Source: Archangium lipolyticum
GTDB taxonomy: Bacteria > Myxococcota > Myxococcia > Myxococcales > Myxococcaceae
DNA: 64,000 nt
Assembly: GCF_024623785.1 (NCBI RefSeq)
Contig: NZ_JANKBZ010000001.1
Span: 558,001 to 622,000, forward strand
Reading direction: 5' to 3'
Shown here: piece by piece, positions 42,718 to 51,947 of the stretch
How the letters are laid out: every line of letters begins with the position of its first letter
Numbering within the stretch: the stretch's first letter is position 1
Made by a program: the position numbers and the translations under genes
Notes under the pieces: model-generated
Told to the model about the DNA's origin: nothing
The model's input: only the letters and a program-made list of their open reading frames with translations
Databases searched by the model: none

Positions 42718-44970
42718 GTGAAGGCGCTGTGGACGCGATTCGACAAGGCCGCGGAAGAGGTGCTCGCCCTGCGGCAGAAGCTCGACACCTCCGCGGGCCG
42801 GGTCCGGAGCAGCGTGACGGAGATGGAGCCGGCGGTCTCCTCTCGTTGCCAGGCCCTCGAGGGCCAGGTGAAGGGCAAGGAGCAGTCCTTCGCGCAGCAG
42901 CTCGACGGGCTGGGCAAGCAGGTGGGGGAGCGCTGTGAGTCGCTCGTCTCCGAGCTGGGCTCGGCGCTCGAGAAGCGCAAGGACGCACTGCAGGAGAAGC
43001 TGAAGGAGCGCGAGAAGCAGTTGCAGGACGAGCACGAGAAGCTCCGCGCGCAGGCCGAGCAGGAGGTGAAGAAGGTCACCGCCCAGCACGAGGCCACCCT
43101 GAAGCAGCGCGAGGGGGAGCTCCAGAAGCTCCGCGCGCAGGCGGGGAAGAAGGCCTCCTCGGAGCTCGCGTCGCGCGAGAAGCAGCTCCAGGAGGAGATC
43201 CAGAAGGCCCGTGGCCTGGTGGAGCAGGAGAAGAAGAAGCTCGAGGAGCGCGAGAAGCAGCTGAAGGAGCAGTACCAGAAGCTGCGCGACCAGGCGGAGC
43301 AGGAGCTCGGGAAAGCCACCGCGGAGCTCGAGGCGCGCGAGAAGCAGCTCAAGGAGGAGCTCCAGAAGCTCCAGGGCAAGGCGGAGAAGGAGCTCCAGGG
43401 CGCGGCCACGAAGCTCACGGCCGTGACGGACATGCTGCTCGCCCCGATGGTGCAGGTCCGGGAGACGATCGTTCAGGAGACGCAGCAGCTGACGAAGGCG
43501 CTCGACGCCGTCATCGTCCCGCCGACCAACGCCCTGCAACAGGTCCACGACACCGTGAAGTCGACGAGTGACTCCGCGAAAGCCGAGGTGCAGCGGCTGG
43601 TGGGGCAGATCCGCGCGGGGCTGGAGCCGATCCGCACCCAGGTGAAGAGCGCCACCGAGGCGGCCAACCAGCTGCTCGAGACGGTGGAGAGCACCGTCGG
43701 CCAGGCGCTGACGACCGGGCGGGAGCAGCTCAACCAGATGCTCGACCTGATCGAGAAGACGCTGGGCGAGCAGGTGCAGCAGCTGGCCGACGGCATCCAG
43801 GCGGTGGAGCATCTGCTCGATCAGGTGCAGCAACAGATCGACACGGTCGTCAACCAGGGGACCGTGTCCATCGATGCGCTGATGAAGACGGCGATCGCCA
43901 CCTTCGCGTCCATCGAATCGCCCGTGAAGCAGACGATCGACGCCACGCTGTCCGTGCTCGATGGCCTGATGGACACACTGGCGGAGATCGAGAAGCAGAT
44001 CCAGGCGGTCTTCACGGCCCTGCCCGAGAAGCTCGAGCAGCTCCAGACGCTCTACAAGACGCTGGTCGGCACGCTGGAGTCCCTGCTGGCCAAGGCCGTG
44101 CAGTTGCTGGAGGCCATTCCCGCCTCGGACCTGCCCAAGCCGCTGGTGGACCCGGCCATGCAGGCCATCACCAAGGTGGTGAACCAGATCTCCACCCAGC
44201 TCGGCACCATCACCAGCCAGATCGGCGAGCAGATCACCTCATTGCAGCAACAGCTCGTCACCCAGGTGGAGCAGATCCAGACCCAGGCCGTGCAGCAGGT
44301 GGAGACGCTGAAGCAGCAGTTGGTGCAGCAGATCGACACCCTGAAGCAGTCGGTGCAGGCCACCATCGACCAGGCCGTGCAGCAGGTGGAGCAGTTGGTG
44401 GCGCAGATCGCGACGCAGATCGCGACCGCTCGCGATCAGATCGTGAAGCAGGTGGAGGCGCTCCAGAAGCAGGTGTCCGAGCGCGTGGAGACGCTCAAGG
44501 AGGACGTGAAGACGCGGCTCCAGACGTTCCAGCAGAGCCTCGAGGACGGGGTGAAGAGCGCGACCGACGAGGTGGCGAAGCTGGGCAAGACGATCGAGGA
44601 CAAGGTGGCCGCCGCCCAGACGGAGCTACAGACCCGGCTCGACACGGCCCGCACCGCGGTGGAGCAGGCGCTCACGGAGGCGGACAAGGCCCGGCAGCGC
44701 ATCGAGGACGAGCTCACCGCGCGGATGGATCCGGTGCTCACCGGCTTCTCGAAACAGGCCGGGGAGGTCATGAGCGCGGCGGAGAAGCAGATCGACGGGA
44801 TGGCGGGCCGGGTGGACGCGACCCGGGAGCAGCTGTTCGCGCCCCTGGACAAGATCGGCACGTCGGTCGATCAGACCACCCTCTTCGAGCAGCCGCTGAA
44901 GCAGGCGCGCGAGTGGGTGGACAAGATGATGGAAGGGGCCGACGCCCAGGTGCGCGCGCTGGCGGCCTGA
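42718..44970 (+). CDS. 750-residue coiled-coil protein of the spike operon
   Basis: Virtually the whole protein is predicted helix with long heptads. Residues about 75-230 carry related EKLKEREKQLQDE/EREKQLKEQYQKLRDQAEQE segments; from about 240 it contains many Gln-rich short helices with repeating VEQIQTQAVQQVETLKQQ-type blocks. I found no signal peptide, transmembrane helix or enzyme motif. Start GTG 42718 follows TGA directly (translation coupled). Size and helix content recall tape-measure or apolipoprotein-like proteins, but this is only a resemblance. It ends one base before the convergent tssJ gene end. Confidence 0.75.
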   Translation: MKALWTRFDKAAEEVLALRQKLDTSAGRVRSSVTEMEPAVSSRCQALEGQVKGKEQSFAQQLDGLGKQVGERCESLVSELGSALEKRKDALQEKLKEREKQLQDEHEKLRAQAEQEVKKVTAQHEATLKQREGELQKLRAQAGKKASSELASREKQLQEEIQKARGLVEQEKKKLEEREKQLKEQYQKLRDQAEQELGKATAELEAREKQLKEELQKLQGKAEKELQGAATKLTAVTDMLLAPMVQVRETIVQETQQLTKALDAVIVPPTNALQQVHDTVKSTSDSAKAEVQRLVGQIRAGLEPIRTQVKSATEAANQLLETVESTVGQALTTGREQLNQMLDLIEKTLGEQVQQLADGIQAVEHLLDQVQQQIDTVVNQGTVSIDALMKTAIATFASIESPVKQTIDATLSVLDGLMDTLAEIEKQIQAVFTALPEKLEQLQTLYKTLVGTLESLLAKAVQLLEAIPASDLPKPLVDPAMQAITKVVNQISTQLGTITSQIGEQITSLQQQLVTQVEQIQTQAVQQVETLKQQLVQQIDTLKQSVQATIDQAVQQVEQLVAQIATQIATARDQIVKQVEALQKQVSERVETLKEDVKTRLQTFQQSLEDGVKSATDEVAKLGKTIEDKVAAAQTELQTRLDTARTAVEQALTEADKARQRIEDELTARMDPVLTGFSKQAGEVMSAAEKQIDGMAGRVDATREQLFAPLDKIGTSVDQTTLFEQPLKQAREWVDKMMEGADAQVRALAA

Positions 44971-44971
44971 G

Positions 44972-45508
44972 CTACTTGCCGCCGCCGCCGAACTTCGGCA
45001 GCTCCGGCATCTTCTCCGGGAGCTTGGGCATCTCCATGCCCCCGCCCTTCTTGGACTCTTCCGGTGCCGCGGGCTGTTGTTGTTCCGCCGGGATGGCCGG
45101 AGGAATCGAGTCGCTCAGGATGCGGCTCACCGTCAGCTCGACATCCACCGCGGTGGGCGCCGGGGGGCTGAGCAGCAACTGCCAGTTGCCGTCCGGGGCG
45201 GTGAAGAGGAAGGAGACGGCCAACGCTCCACCCTCCTTCGGCGTCTTCACCTGGAAGCGCTGGATGGTGCCTGGGTAGATGACGGCCGTCTGCAGCACGG
45301 TGTTGTCCGGGGCCCCCACCTTCTCGGCCACCTCGGAATACGCCTCGTTGGCGTACTGCTTGGGATCCACCTCGCGGACGAGCATGTACATCGGCCGGCC
45401 CAGGTTGGTCCCCGGAGGGGATTTGACGTTGAGGTTGATGGTGCTCGGCGCACAGGCGCCGAGCAGCAGCGCGGACAGGGTCGTCAGTCGATACAAGCGT
45501 GCGCTCAT
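44972..45508 (-). CDS. tssJ: T6SS outer-membrane lipoprotein TssJ
   Basis: A 178-residue lipoprotein (lipobox LLLGAC near 15-20) with the TssJ layout: NLNVKSPPGTNLGRPMYMLV and an edge-strand sandwich through FLFTAPDGNWQLLLSPPAP. TssJ anchors TssM to the outer membrane. A Pro/Gly/Lys-rich tail of about 40 residues (PEKMPELPKFGGGGK) is unusual for TssJ. Its start overlaps the tssM stop by four bases, so it is the last gene of the T6SS operon. Confidence 0.82.
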   Translation of the reverse strand: MSARLYRLTTLSALLLGACAPSTINLNVKSPPGTNLGRPMYMLVREVDPKQYANEAYSEVAEKVGAPDNTVLQTAVIYPGTIQRFQVKTPKEGGALAVSFLFTAPDGNWQLLLSPPAPTAVDVELTVSRILSDSIPPAIPAEQQQPAAPEESKKGGGMEMPKLPEKMPELPKFGGGGK

Positions 45509-48500
45509 CGCGGCACCTCACGGAAGGGAACCCAGGGATCTCCCTTGAGCCCGAAGCTGATGTCCAACCCCTTCTTGCTCACGCCGTTGCCCTGAAGGGC
45601 GAGACTCCACTGCCGGCGCTGATCGGTGGTGATGGCGGCCTCCTCGAAGAGGCGGAAGCAGCTCCAGGCGGAGCGGTTCCAGGGAAGCGACAGGTACTGG
45701 GGAACGTCGCGAGCGGGCGAGCGCAGCTCCAACACGATGGAGGACACCTGCTGATCCCACCAGTTCAGGGGGAACTCCTGCCAGGTGGGACTCTGGTTGA
45801 AGCCGTACGCGGCCGTCTTTCCGCACTTGAGGGAGGACATGGTGACGAAGACGCCCGGCATCGGTGGCGCGGGCAGCGGCTGGGGCTGCACCTTCAACAT
45901 GAGCGGCCGGGGCCGGCCCTCGTCGTCCCACAGCAGCTTCGACAACCGGGCCAGCCGACTGAGGGTGACCAGCATCTCGTCCGGCAGCGTCAGCTTCTCG
46001 CGCAGCGGACCGCGCAGCGACCACTGGGTGCCCCGCTCCGAACACACGCGGGAGAACGTCTGGTCCACGAAGTGCCAGAAGGCGCCGTCCTTGCGACGCA
46101 CCACCTCCAGCTCGCCCGGATCCACGTCCTCCTTGGAGTCGGGGTTGAAGGGGTAGCGCTCCAACATGGGCCGCAGCATGCGCCCGGACGCCTCTTCCCA
46201 CTGCCGCGACAGGGTGTTCTCCAGCTCCTGCTTGCCCAGGCGCTGCACCGCGAGGAAGGGTGCGAGGAAGGGATCCCGCAGATTGCCGGTGATGCCCTGC
46301 TGATCCAGCCACTCCTGCGCCTTGCGGAGGTAGGACCCCTCCTCTTCGAGCAGCATGGTCAGGGCCACCCGCTCCAGCGGGGTGAGCATGTCCGCGAGCT
46401 CGGTGGGGCCACCATCGCCCTGAGCCGGCGCGTCCTCCTCCTCCTCCGCGGCCTTCTTGTCCTTGGCCGGAGCCTCCGCCGCCTTGTCCTTGCCGTCCTT
46501 GTCCGTGTTGGCCTTCTTTCTGGACACGGCATCCAGCTCGTCGTGCATCTGCGCCACGAGCGCGTGGTACGGAGCGAGCGCGGCGTAGTAGCCGCTCTTG
46601 TCCGCGGTCATGAGCTGGACGATGGGCCTGAAGGGCGCCACGGCGTTGCGCAGCGGCTCGTAGTAGGGCCCCTCCAGGGGGTCGAGGTTGGCCTGGGTGG
46701 CCACCTTGCGCAGCATGTCGACCTGGTCCGAGGAGGGCTGGGTGAGCCGGGACAATTCATCGAGCAGGTTGATGCGCGCGGCCCTGAACCTGTAGTCGGC
46801 GATCCTGCGGAAGAGGCCCTCGCGGTAGCCACGGGAGAACACGGCCACGCGCTTCTGGATGAACTCCTCGCGCCTGGCGGCCTCCTCCGTGGGGAGCTGG
46901 GCGTTCTTCAGGCGCTGGGTGAAGTCGTCCACCAGCGGCTTGAGCTCGGCGTCGAAGGGGGTCCGGCTATCCACCAGCTCGCCCTCACGGGTGGCGGTCT
47001 GCGGGCCGACGGTCAACCTGCCGCTCTTCTCGTAGGAGTCGAGCAGCGACTGGAGCAGGTCGCGCGACAGCTGGGCCGGGCGGAACTCGAAGGACTGCTG
47101 CAGCAGCTCGATGCGGTACGGGCCCTTGTTGTTGCCCGTCAGCCAGAGACCATCCCGGGTGAGCAGCTCGGACGGGGTCATCTTCTCCACCGCCAGGAAG
47201 CCCGCGTAGGCCTCCTCCTCCATGTTCAGCACGGCGGCGAGCGAGTCCCGGTTCGCCCTCAACCACTCGAGCACCTGGACGGTGGTCTCGATGCCCTGGA
47301 AGTGGCGCGTGTTGACCTGCACCGAGGAGGCGTCGATCAGACTGAGCACGGTGGGCAGCGAGGCGTAGACGTCGAGGTCGGCCAGCTGCGCCTTCAGCCG
47401 CTCGCGCTCCTCGCGGCGCATGTCGAGCAGGGCCAGCCCCTTCGGCCCGGCCTCGAGGGTCTGCCGGAGGAACAGGAAATGATCCACCCAGGGCTTGAGC
47501 TGGCTCTCGAACGTCAGCCGATCCTCGTAGGGCCAGCAGGACCAGTCATCCGCCGCGGTCCCGGCGACCTGCACGGCGCCCCGGCGGCAGGGCGGATTGC
47601 GCTCCCACGGCTCGTCACTGGCGAGGACGTAGGTGGCGACCAGCGGCTCGCGCAGCTCGAGGGCGGAGATCCAGGTGCGGTTCTCGGTTCCGGCGGCGGG
47701 CTCCACCCCGGCGGAGCTGGCCTCCCTGTCGCGCCACCGCCGCCAGTGATGGGGCTGGATGGTGGAGCTCACGAAGGTGCCGAGGGCGTCCCGGTTCGAG
47801 GCGTGGAGGGTGGCCAGCAGGTAGACCTCCTGCTCGGGGCGGCAGTCCTGGGGCTGCTTGCGGCAGCGCTCGAGCGCGGGCCGGAGATGGCTCTCCCGGA
47901 TGCCCTGGGCCAGGCGCTGGCGCAGATCCAACATCTCGTCGGGGAAGCTGGAGCTCAGGGGCGGCCACCAGCGCTCGGCCCGCTTGAGGTTCAGCAGCGC
48001 GTCCGCCGCTTGATTCACCTGCTCCTCGACGACCTCTCCCCTCCCCTCCAACCCCTGCTCGCGCTGCTCCGCGACGGTGTCCTCGAAGCGCTGTACCTCC
48101 TCCTGCGCCTCGTCCAACAACATGTAGAAGTGGGCGTACGCGGCCAGCACGGGCAGACAGCACACCGCGGCGAGGATCGCGGCGCGCCGCTGGTGGGTGC
48201 GCAGGTAGAGCTGGCGCAGCGACTGGTTGTTGCCCTCCTCGAGGACCATCGAGAGCGCGCCACTGGCACGCGCCTCGGGCGTGAGGGAGGAGAGGTACAC
48301 CTGGGTGAGCCGGGGCTTGTAGGAGAGGGTGTCGCCCTCCAACAGCGCGGAGACGAAACGGCCGAGCGCCGAGAACGAGCGCCCACCCTGCGAATAGAAG
48401 CGCTCCAGGCGCTCGAAGGCGTCCACCGGGAGCGCGGTGAGCCCGAGGGCGAGGTACTGCTCCTGCCCTTCCAGCAGCGAGGCCAGACGGCCCTCCTCGC

Positions 48501-49344
48501 CCTGCTTGGGGATGTCGAAGGAGAGCGGCACGCCGTGCTGCTTCAGCAACCGGGCGAAGTCCTCGAAGCCCTCCAGGCCGTCCATGTGCGTCAGGCACAG
48601 GCGGGTCTCCATGGGAGCACCGCGGGCCTCGGACATGATGTTGAGCTTGCCGCGCAGCAGCTGGGCCATGCGCCGCTGCTCATCGGGCGGGGTGTCGGAG
48701 AGCCAGCGGATGTCCAGGACGATGACGGCCAGTCCCTTCTGCCGGTGGTTGAAGCTCTTGCGCCACAGCTGACGCAGGGCGCTCCGGGCGCCGAGCGATT
48801 CATCCTCCAGCAGCGGGGCCGACACCTCCTGCACCACGCAGTCCGGCCCCAGGTACATCTGCAGCAGCGAGTCCGCCGTGTAGCTGGGGAGGAACTGGCG
48901 GGCCTGACGCTGCCAGTCCACGTCCAGGCCGATGAGCTGCGTCTTGCCACCGCCGGCGGGCCCGAGCACCACCACGTTGGGCAGATCCACCACCGCTGCG
49001 CGGTTGGCGAAAGGCAACCCGTTGAGGAAGGACCGGCGCACCTGTAGCAGCCGGTTGGAGGCCATGGGGGGAGGACCGCTGTCCACCTGGGCCGGAGAGC
49101 GGCGGCGGCGCCACCACTGCACCAGCTTCACCACGCCGTACACGGCGAGCGCCACGGCGAGGATGACCAGCAACCAGAACAGGTACGGGCTGATCATCGC
49201 CCAGATCTTCTTGAGCGTCGTGGCGCTCGAGTTGACCGACTGGGCCCCCGCGTTGAGCGACTGCGTCCCCGCGCTCAGCGCCTTCGTCGGATCGACCGAC
49301 GCCTGCGACAACTCCAAGACCATGTTCAGCAACTGCGAACCCAC
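45505..49344 (-). CDS. tssM: T6SS membrane-complex protein TssM (IcmF)
   Basis: A 1279-residue inner-membrane protein. An N-terminal transmembrane helix (LFWLLVILAVALAVYGVVK, near 50-70) precedes the GTPase-like domain with Walker A VLGPAGGGKTQLI near 128; another helix lies near 390-410 (ILAAVCCLPVLAAYAHFYML). The C-terminal periplasmic domain ends with MSSLKCGKTAAYGFNQ and SIVLELRSPARDVPQYLSLPW..., typical of TssM/IcmF. A Glu/Lys-rich low-complexity stretch (near 955-990) is inserted. The GTG 49344 begins four bases past the previous stop. It would link TssL and TssJ across the envelope. Confidence 0.93.
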   Translation of the reverse strand: MGSQLLNMVLELSQASVDPTKALSAGTQSLNAGAQSVNSSATTLKKIWAMISPYLFWLLVILAVALAVYGVVKLVQWWRRRRSPAQVDSGPPPMASNRLLQVRRSFLNGLPFANRAAVVDLPNVVVLGPAGGGKTQLIGLDVDWQRQARQFLPSYTADSLLQMYLGPDCVVQEVSAPLLEDESLGARSALRQLWRKSFNHRQKGLAVIVLDIRWLSDTPPDEQRRMAQLLRGKLNIMSEARGAPMETRLCLTHMDGLEGFEDFARLLKQHGVPLSFDIPKQGEEGRLASLLEGQEQYLALGLTALPVDAFERLERFYSQGGRSFSALGRFVSALLEGDTLSYKPRLTQVYLSSLTPEARASGALSMVLEEGNNQSLRQLYLRTHQRRAAILAAVCCLPVLAAYAHFYMLLDEAQEEVQRFEDTVAEQREQGLEGRGEVVEEQVNQAADALLNLKRAERWWPPLSSSFPDEMLDLRQRLAQGIRESHLRPALERCRKQPQDCRPEQEVYLLATLHASNRDALGTFVSSTIQPHHWRRWRDREASSAGVEPAAGTENRTWISALELREPLVATYVLASDEPWERNPPCRRGAVQVAGTAADDWSCWPYEDRLTFESQLKPWVDHFLFLRQTLEAGPKGLALLDMRREERERLKAQLADLDVYASLPTVLSLIDASSVQVNTRHFQGIETTVQVLEWLRANRDSLAAVLNMEEEAYAGFLAVEKMTPSELLTRDGLWLTGNNKGPYRIELLQQSFEFRPAQLSRDLLQSLLDSYEKSGRLTVGPQTATREGELVDSRTPFDAELKPLVDDFTQRLKNAQLPTEEAARREEFIQKRVAVFSRGYREGLFRRIADYRFRAARINLLDELSRLTQPSSDQVDMLRKVATQANLDPLEGPYYEPLRNAVAPFRPIVQLMTADKSGYYAALAPYHALVAQMHDELDAVSRKKANTDKDGKDKAAEAPAKDKKAAEEEEDAPAQGDGGPTELADMLTPLERVALTMLLEEEGSYLRKAQEWLDQQGITGNLRDPFLAPFLAVQRLGKQELENTLSRQWEEASGRMLRPMLERYPFNPDSKEDVDPGELEVVRRKDGAFWHFVDQTFSRVCSERGTQWSLRGPLREKLTLPDEMLVTLSRLARLSKLLWDDEGRPRPLMLKVQPQPLPAPPMPGVFVTMSSLKCGKTAAYGFNQSPTWQEFPLNWWDQQVSSIVLELRSPARDVPQYLSLPWNRSAWSCFRLFEEAAITTDQRRQWSLALQGNGVSKKGLDISFGLKGDPWVPFREVPR

Positions 49345-49347
49345 GGC

Positions 49348-49659
49348 TTACCCCCCACCGCGGGCCGCGCCCGCCCCGGAACGGCTGGAGCGCGCGGCCA
49401 ATTGGAGTGCCTCCAGCACGTCTTCCAGCCCATCCAGGGACTGCAAGAGCTTCTCGTGCTGGGCCTCATGCTCCTTGGGAGCCAGTCGCGTGCCCCCGGC
49501 CTCCGGGAAGAGCGCCGCGACGCCCGCGCGCACCTCGTCCAGCAGGGGCTCCACGCCCGCGCGCAGAGTTCCCAGCTCGGACTGGATGGCCTGCTCCAGG
49601 CGCACCAGCTGCGTCCGGGGCCCCTGGAGCTCCATGATCCTCTGCGCTTCGGCTCTCAT
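49348..49659 (-). CDS. Small T6SS-operon protein between TssL and TssM
   Basis: A 103-residue helical protein of unknown function (LVRLEQAIQSELGTLRAGVE, EHEAQHEKLLQSLDGLEDVL). Start ATG 49659 overlaps the tssL stop (ATGA), and its stop lies three bases before tssM, so it is tightly bound to the membrane-complex genes. No transmembrane segment; a Ser/Gly/Ala tail at the end. It may be an accessory of TssL/TssM. Confidence 0.72.
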   Translation of the reverse strand: MRAEAQRIMELQGPRTQLVRLEQAIQSELGTLRAGVEPLLDEVRAGVAALFPEAGGTRLAPKEHEAQHEKLLQSLDGLEDVLEALQLAARSSRSGAGAARGGG

Positions 49660-50294
49660 CTCGACAGCCACCACAGTAGCACCGGTACAGCCACCACCAC
49701 GAATCCAGACACCGCGTAGTAACGCACGGGGAAGGCGTGGACGAGCGGGGCCTGGGCCACGGCAGGCGGGGGAGCGGGCACTGCCTCGGGCTTGGGTATA
49801 CGAGCGGCCAGGCGCTCCTTGTACTCGCGCAGCCGGGCCGTGTTGCCCGCGTAGCGGCCCTCGAAGCCGGCGGTGAGGCAGAAGTGCAACATCTCGAAGA
49901 CGAGCGGCGAGGCGCCCTTCTGCACCAGCTTCTCGTCGATCAGCTCGTAGAAGCGATCTCCGCCCGAGTCGATGCCATAGAGCTTGTACTGCAGCAGCGG
50001 CCAGTCGGCCTGCTCCATGTCCGCGAGCCGTCGCAGCACCAGCTCATCCACGAGGTAGACGAAGGGGCGCAGCGCCTCGTCGATCTCCTCTTCACGGTAG
50101 GCCCCGCCCAGGGTGCGCTGCAGACCGTTCACCTCGGCCAGGAGCTGCTGCTGGAGCAGCGCCAGACCCTGCAGGCCCACCCGCACCTGCGTGCGCTCCC
50201 CGCCCTCGCCGGGCTCCGGGGGCAATGACTGATCCAACAGCGCGCGCACCTGGCGATGCGCCCGGAGGATGCTCTGCCAATGCTCGAGTTTCAT
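49656..50294 (-). CDS. tssL: T6SS TssL (DotU/IcmH)
   Basis: A 212-residue protein with the TssL cytoplasmic helical domain (FVYLVDELVLRRLADMEQADWPLLQYKLYG, FYELIDEKLVQKGASPL, LHFCLTAGFEGRYAG) and one C-terminal transmembrane helix (YYAVSGFVVVAVPVLLWWL). The peptidoglycan-binding OmpA domain found on some TssL is absent. The ATG 50294 overlaps the tssF stop (ATGA). TssL joins TssM in the inner membrane. Confidence 0.88.
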   Translation of the reverse strand: MKLEHWQSILRAHRQVRALLDQSLPPEPGEGGERTQVRVGLQGLALLQQQLLAEVNGLQRTLGGAYREEEIDEALRPFVYLVDELVLRRLADMEQADWPLLQYKLYGIDSGGDRFYELIDEKLVQKGASPLVFEMLHFCLTAGFEGRYAGNTARLREYKERLAARIPKPEAVPAPPPAVAQAPLVHAFPVRYYAVSGFVVVAVPVLLWWLSR

Positions 50295-51940
50295 GAGGAT
50301 ACCTTCAACGGAAACGAACCCGCCCCGGCGATGGAGGGCCGCAGCACCACCGAGGCCTCGCCGTTCCACGCCTCCAGCAGCTGCTGCACCTGTTCGAGGA
50401 AGCAGGTCACCAGGGGCTCGGCGCCGGCATCGAAGGGCTCCAGCAGCAGCTCGTAGATGTGCTGCAGACCCGAGCCGCGCAGCGCACCGTCGGGAGCCAC
50501 CGTGGCCTTGAGCTCCCGCATCCAGGGGATGACGCGGCGGAAGGGCTCCTCGGCGGGAGTGCCGAGGTAGCTCAACAGCGCGGCCAGCTCATTGCGCTCG
50601 AGGGTGGACTTGACCTTCCAGGCGAGCAGCCGGGTCAGCCCCGCCACGTCGTTGCGCAGCGAGCTCTCGCGGTGCGACTCGAGCCGGCCCACCAGCTGCC
50701 AGCCCAGACCCTCCACGTGCCGGCCCGGGGTGGAGACGTTCAACCGGCCGATGGCCTCGGAGACGAACTGCGGCTGATACCAGAGGGCCTCCACCAGCAG
50801 TTTCTGCGGCTCGGTGAAGGCCTGGGGCATGCGCACCAGCAGGCTGTGGCGCGTGCGCATCTCCTCGTCGAGCGACTCGTCCAGCTCGTAGCTGGGCCCC
50901 TCACCCGGGAGGAAGGCCGGGCGCATGGGGGTGCGCCCCGTCTTGCCCAGCACGAACACGCCGGTGACCGAGTGCAGTTGCAGCTCGCGCCCGGCGGTCA
51001 TGCCGCGGATGGGGTACTCGGAACGGGTGCCATCGGAGACGATGGGCTGGGCGGGCTCGGCCTTGAGGTTCTCCACCGGCACGACGAAGGGGTGGAGGAA
51101 ATCCGGGTGGGTCGAGCGGCCCACGGTCCAGGACTTGTCCAGGTCCAGGCACAGGCTGAAACGGGTCCACTCCTTGCGGTGCGAGGGCACCGACAGGTGG
51201 AGGAAGAGCCCCTGCTCGGGCATCTGGAAGAAAGAGCGCACGCGCTGCAGCGGGTGCTCGTAGGCGCCCGCGTCATCCAGGTCGCTGGGGGCGGTGCCGA
51301 AGGAGAACTCACACGGCATCCCCTGTGAGGTCTCACTGGCCGGGGCGTCGTACACCACGCCCACCTGCGTGAGGTGCTTGCGCAGCGCGTGGAAGACGGC
51401 CAGCGAGGGGCGGTACTCGTCCAGGTGGCGCACGTGCAGGCTGAAGAGGCCCACCGGATCGCGGCGCGGGAAGCTGGACTCGAAGCGGAGGATGAGCCGG
51501 TAGCGGCCGTCCTGCAGGCGCACCACCTCGGTGCCCGCCATGGAGATGGGGAGGATGCGCAGGTGGCGCCGGGTGCGGAAGGTACCGGGCACGCCGTGGC
51601 TGGGCGAGAGCCGCAGCTCGGTGTTCCTGGGGAGCACCAGCGTCTCGGTCATCTTCTCGGCGGGCAGGGCCTGCACCAGGCCTACCGCGGGCAGCGGCTG
51701 AAGCAGGAAGTCGAAGAAGGAGGAGAACAGGCGCAGCCAGGTGGAGCGCAGGTTGTGCTGCGTGGCCAGGCGCGTCTGCATCGAGAAGAAGGCCATGGAC
51801 TCGATGAGGCGCCGCACATGCGGGTCCTCCCGGTCCAGCGGCACGGTGGGATGCGACGTCAGGAAACGCTGCCGGAAGCGTTCGAGCGCATCCAGCTCGT
51901 TGAGGTAGTCCAGGTAGATCCGCTCCGACGAGTCGCTCAC
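50291..51940 (-). CDS. tssF: T6SS baseplate protein TssF
   Basis: A 549-residue cytoplasmic protein of the TssF/VasA family: YLDYLNELDALERFRQRF, FSMQTRLATQHNLRSTW, LPRNTELRLSPSHGVPGTF and the FPRRDPVGLFSLHVRHLDEY region. TssF with TssG, TssE and TssK forms the baseplate. Somewhat shorter than the usual ~590-620. GTG 51940 follows the needle gene by seven bases; the stop overlaps tssL. tssG is not adjacent but sits upstream in the operon. Confidence 0.88.
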   Translation of the reverse strand: MSDSSERIYLDYLNELDALERFRQRFLTSHPTVPLDREDPHVRRLIESMAFFSMQTRLATQHNLRSTWLRLFSSFFDFLLQPLPAVGLVQALPAEKMTETLVLPRNTELRLSPSHGVPGTFRTRRHLRILPISMAGTEVVRLQDGRYRLILRFESSFPRRDPVGLFSLHVRHLDEYRPSLAVFHALRKHLTQVGVVYDAPASETSQGMPCEFSFGTAPSDLDDAGAYEHPLQRVRSFFQMPEQGLFLHLSVPSHRKEWTRFSLCLDLDKSWTVGRSTHPDFLHPFVVPVENLKAEPAQPIVSDGTRSEYPIRGMTAGRELQLHSVTGVFVLGKTGRTPMRPAFLPGEGPSYELDESLDEEMRTRHSLLVRMPQAFTEPQKLLVEALWYQPQFVSEAIGRLNVSTPGRHVEGLGWQLVGRLESHRESSLRNDVAGLTRLLAWKVKSTLERNELAALLSYLGTPAEEPFRRVIPWMRELKATVAPDGALRGSGLQHIYELLLEPFDAGAEPLVTCFLEQVQQLLEAWNGEASVVLRPSIAGAGSFPLKVSS

Positions 51941-51947
51941 CGCACCC

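Noticed and set aside
45499-49047. A long forward ORF opposite tssM
   Set aside because: It is a high-GC shadow of tssM; its composition (many R, G, A, H, L) is typical of antisense frames.
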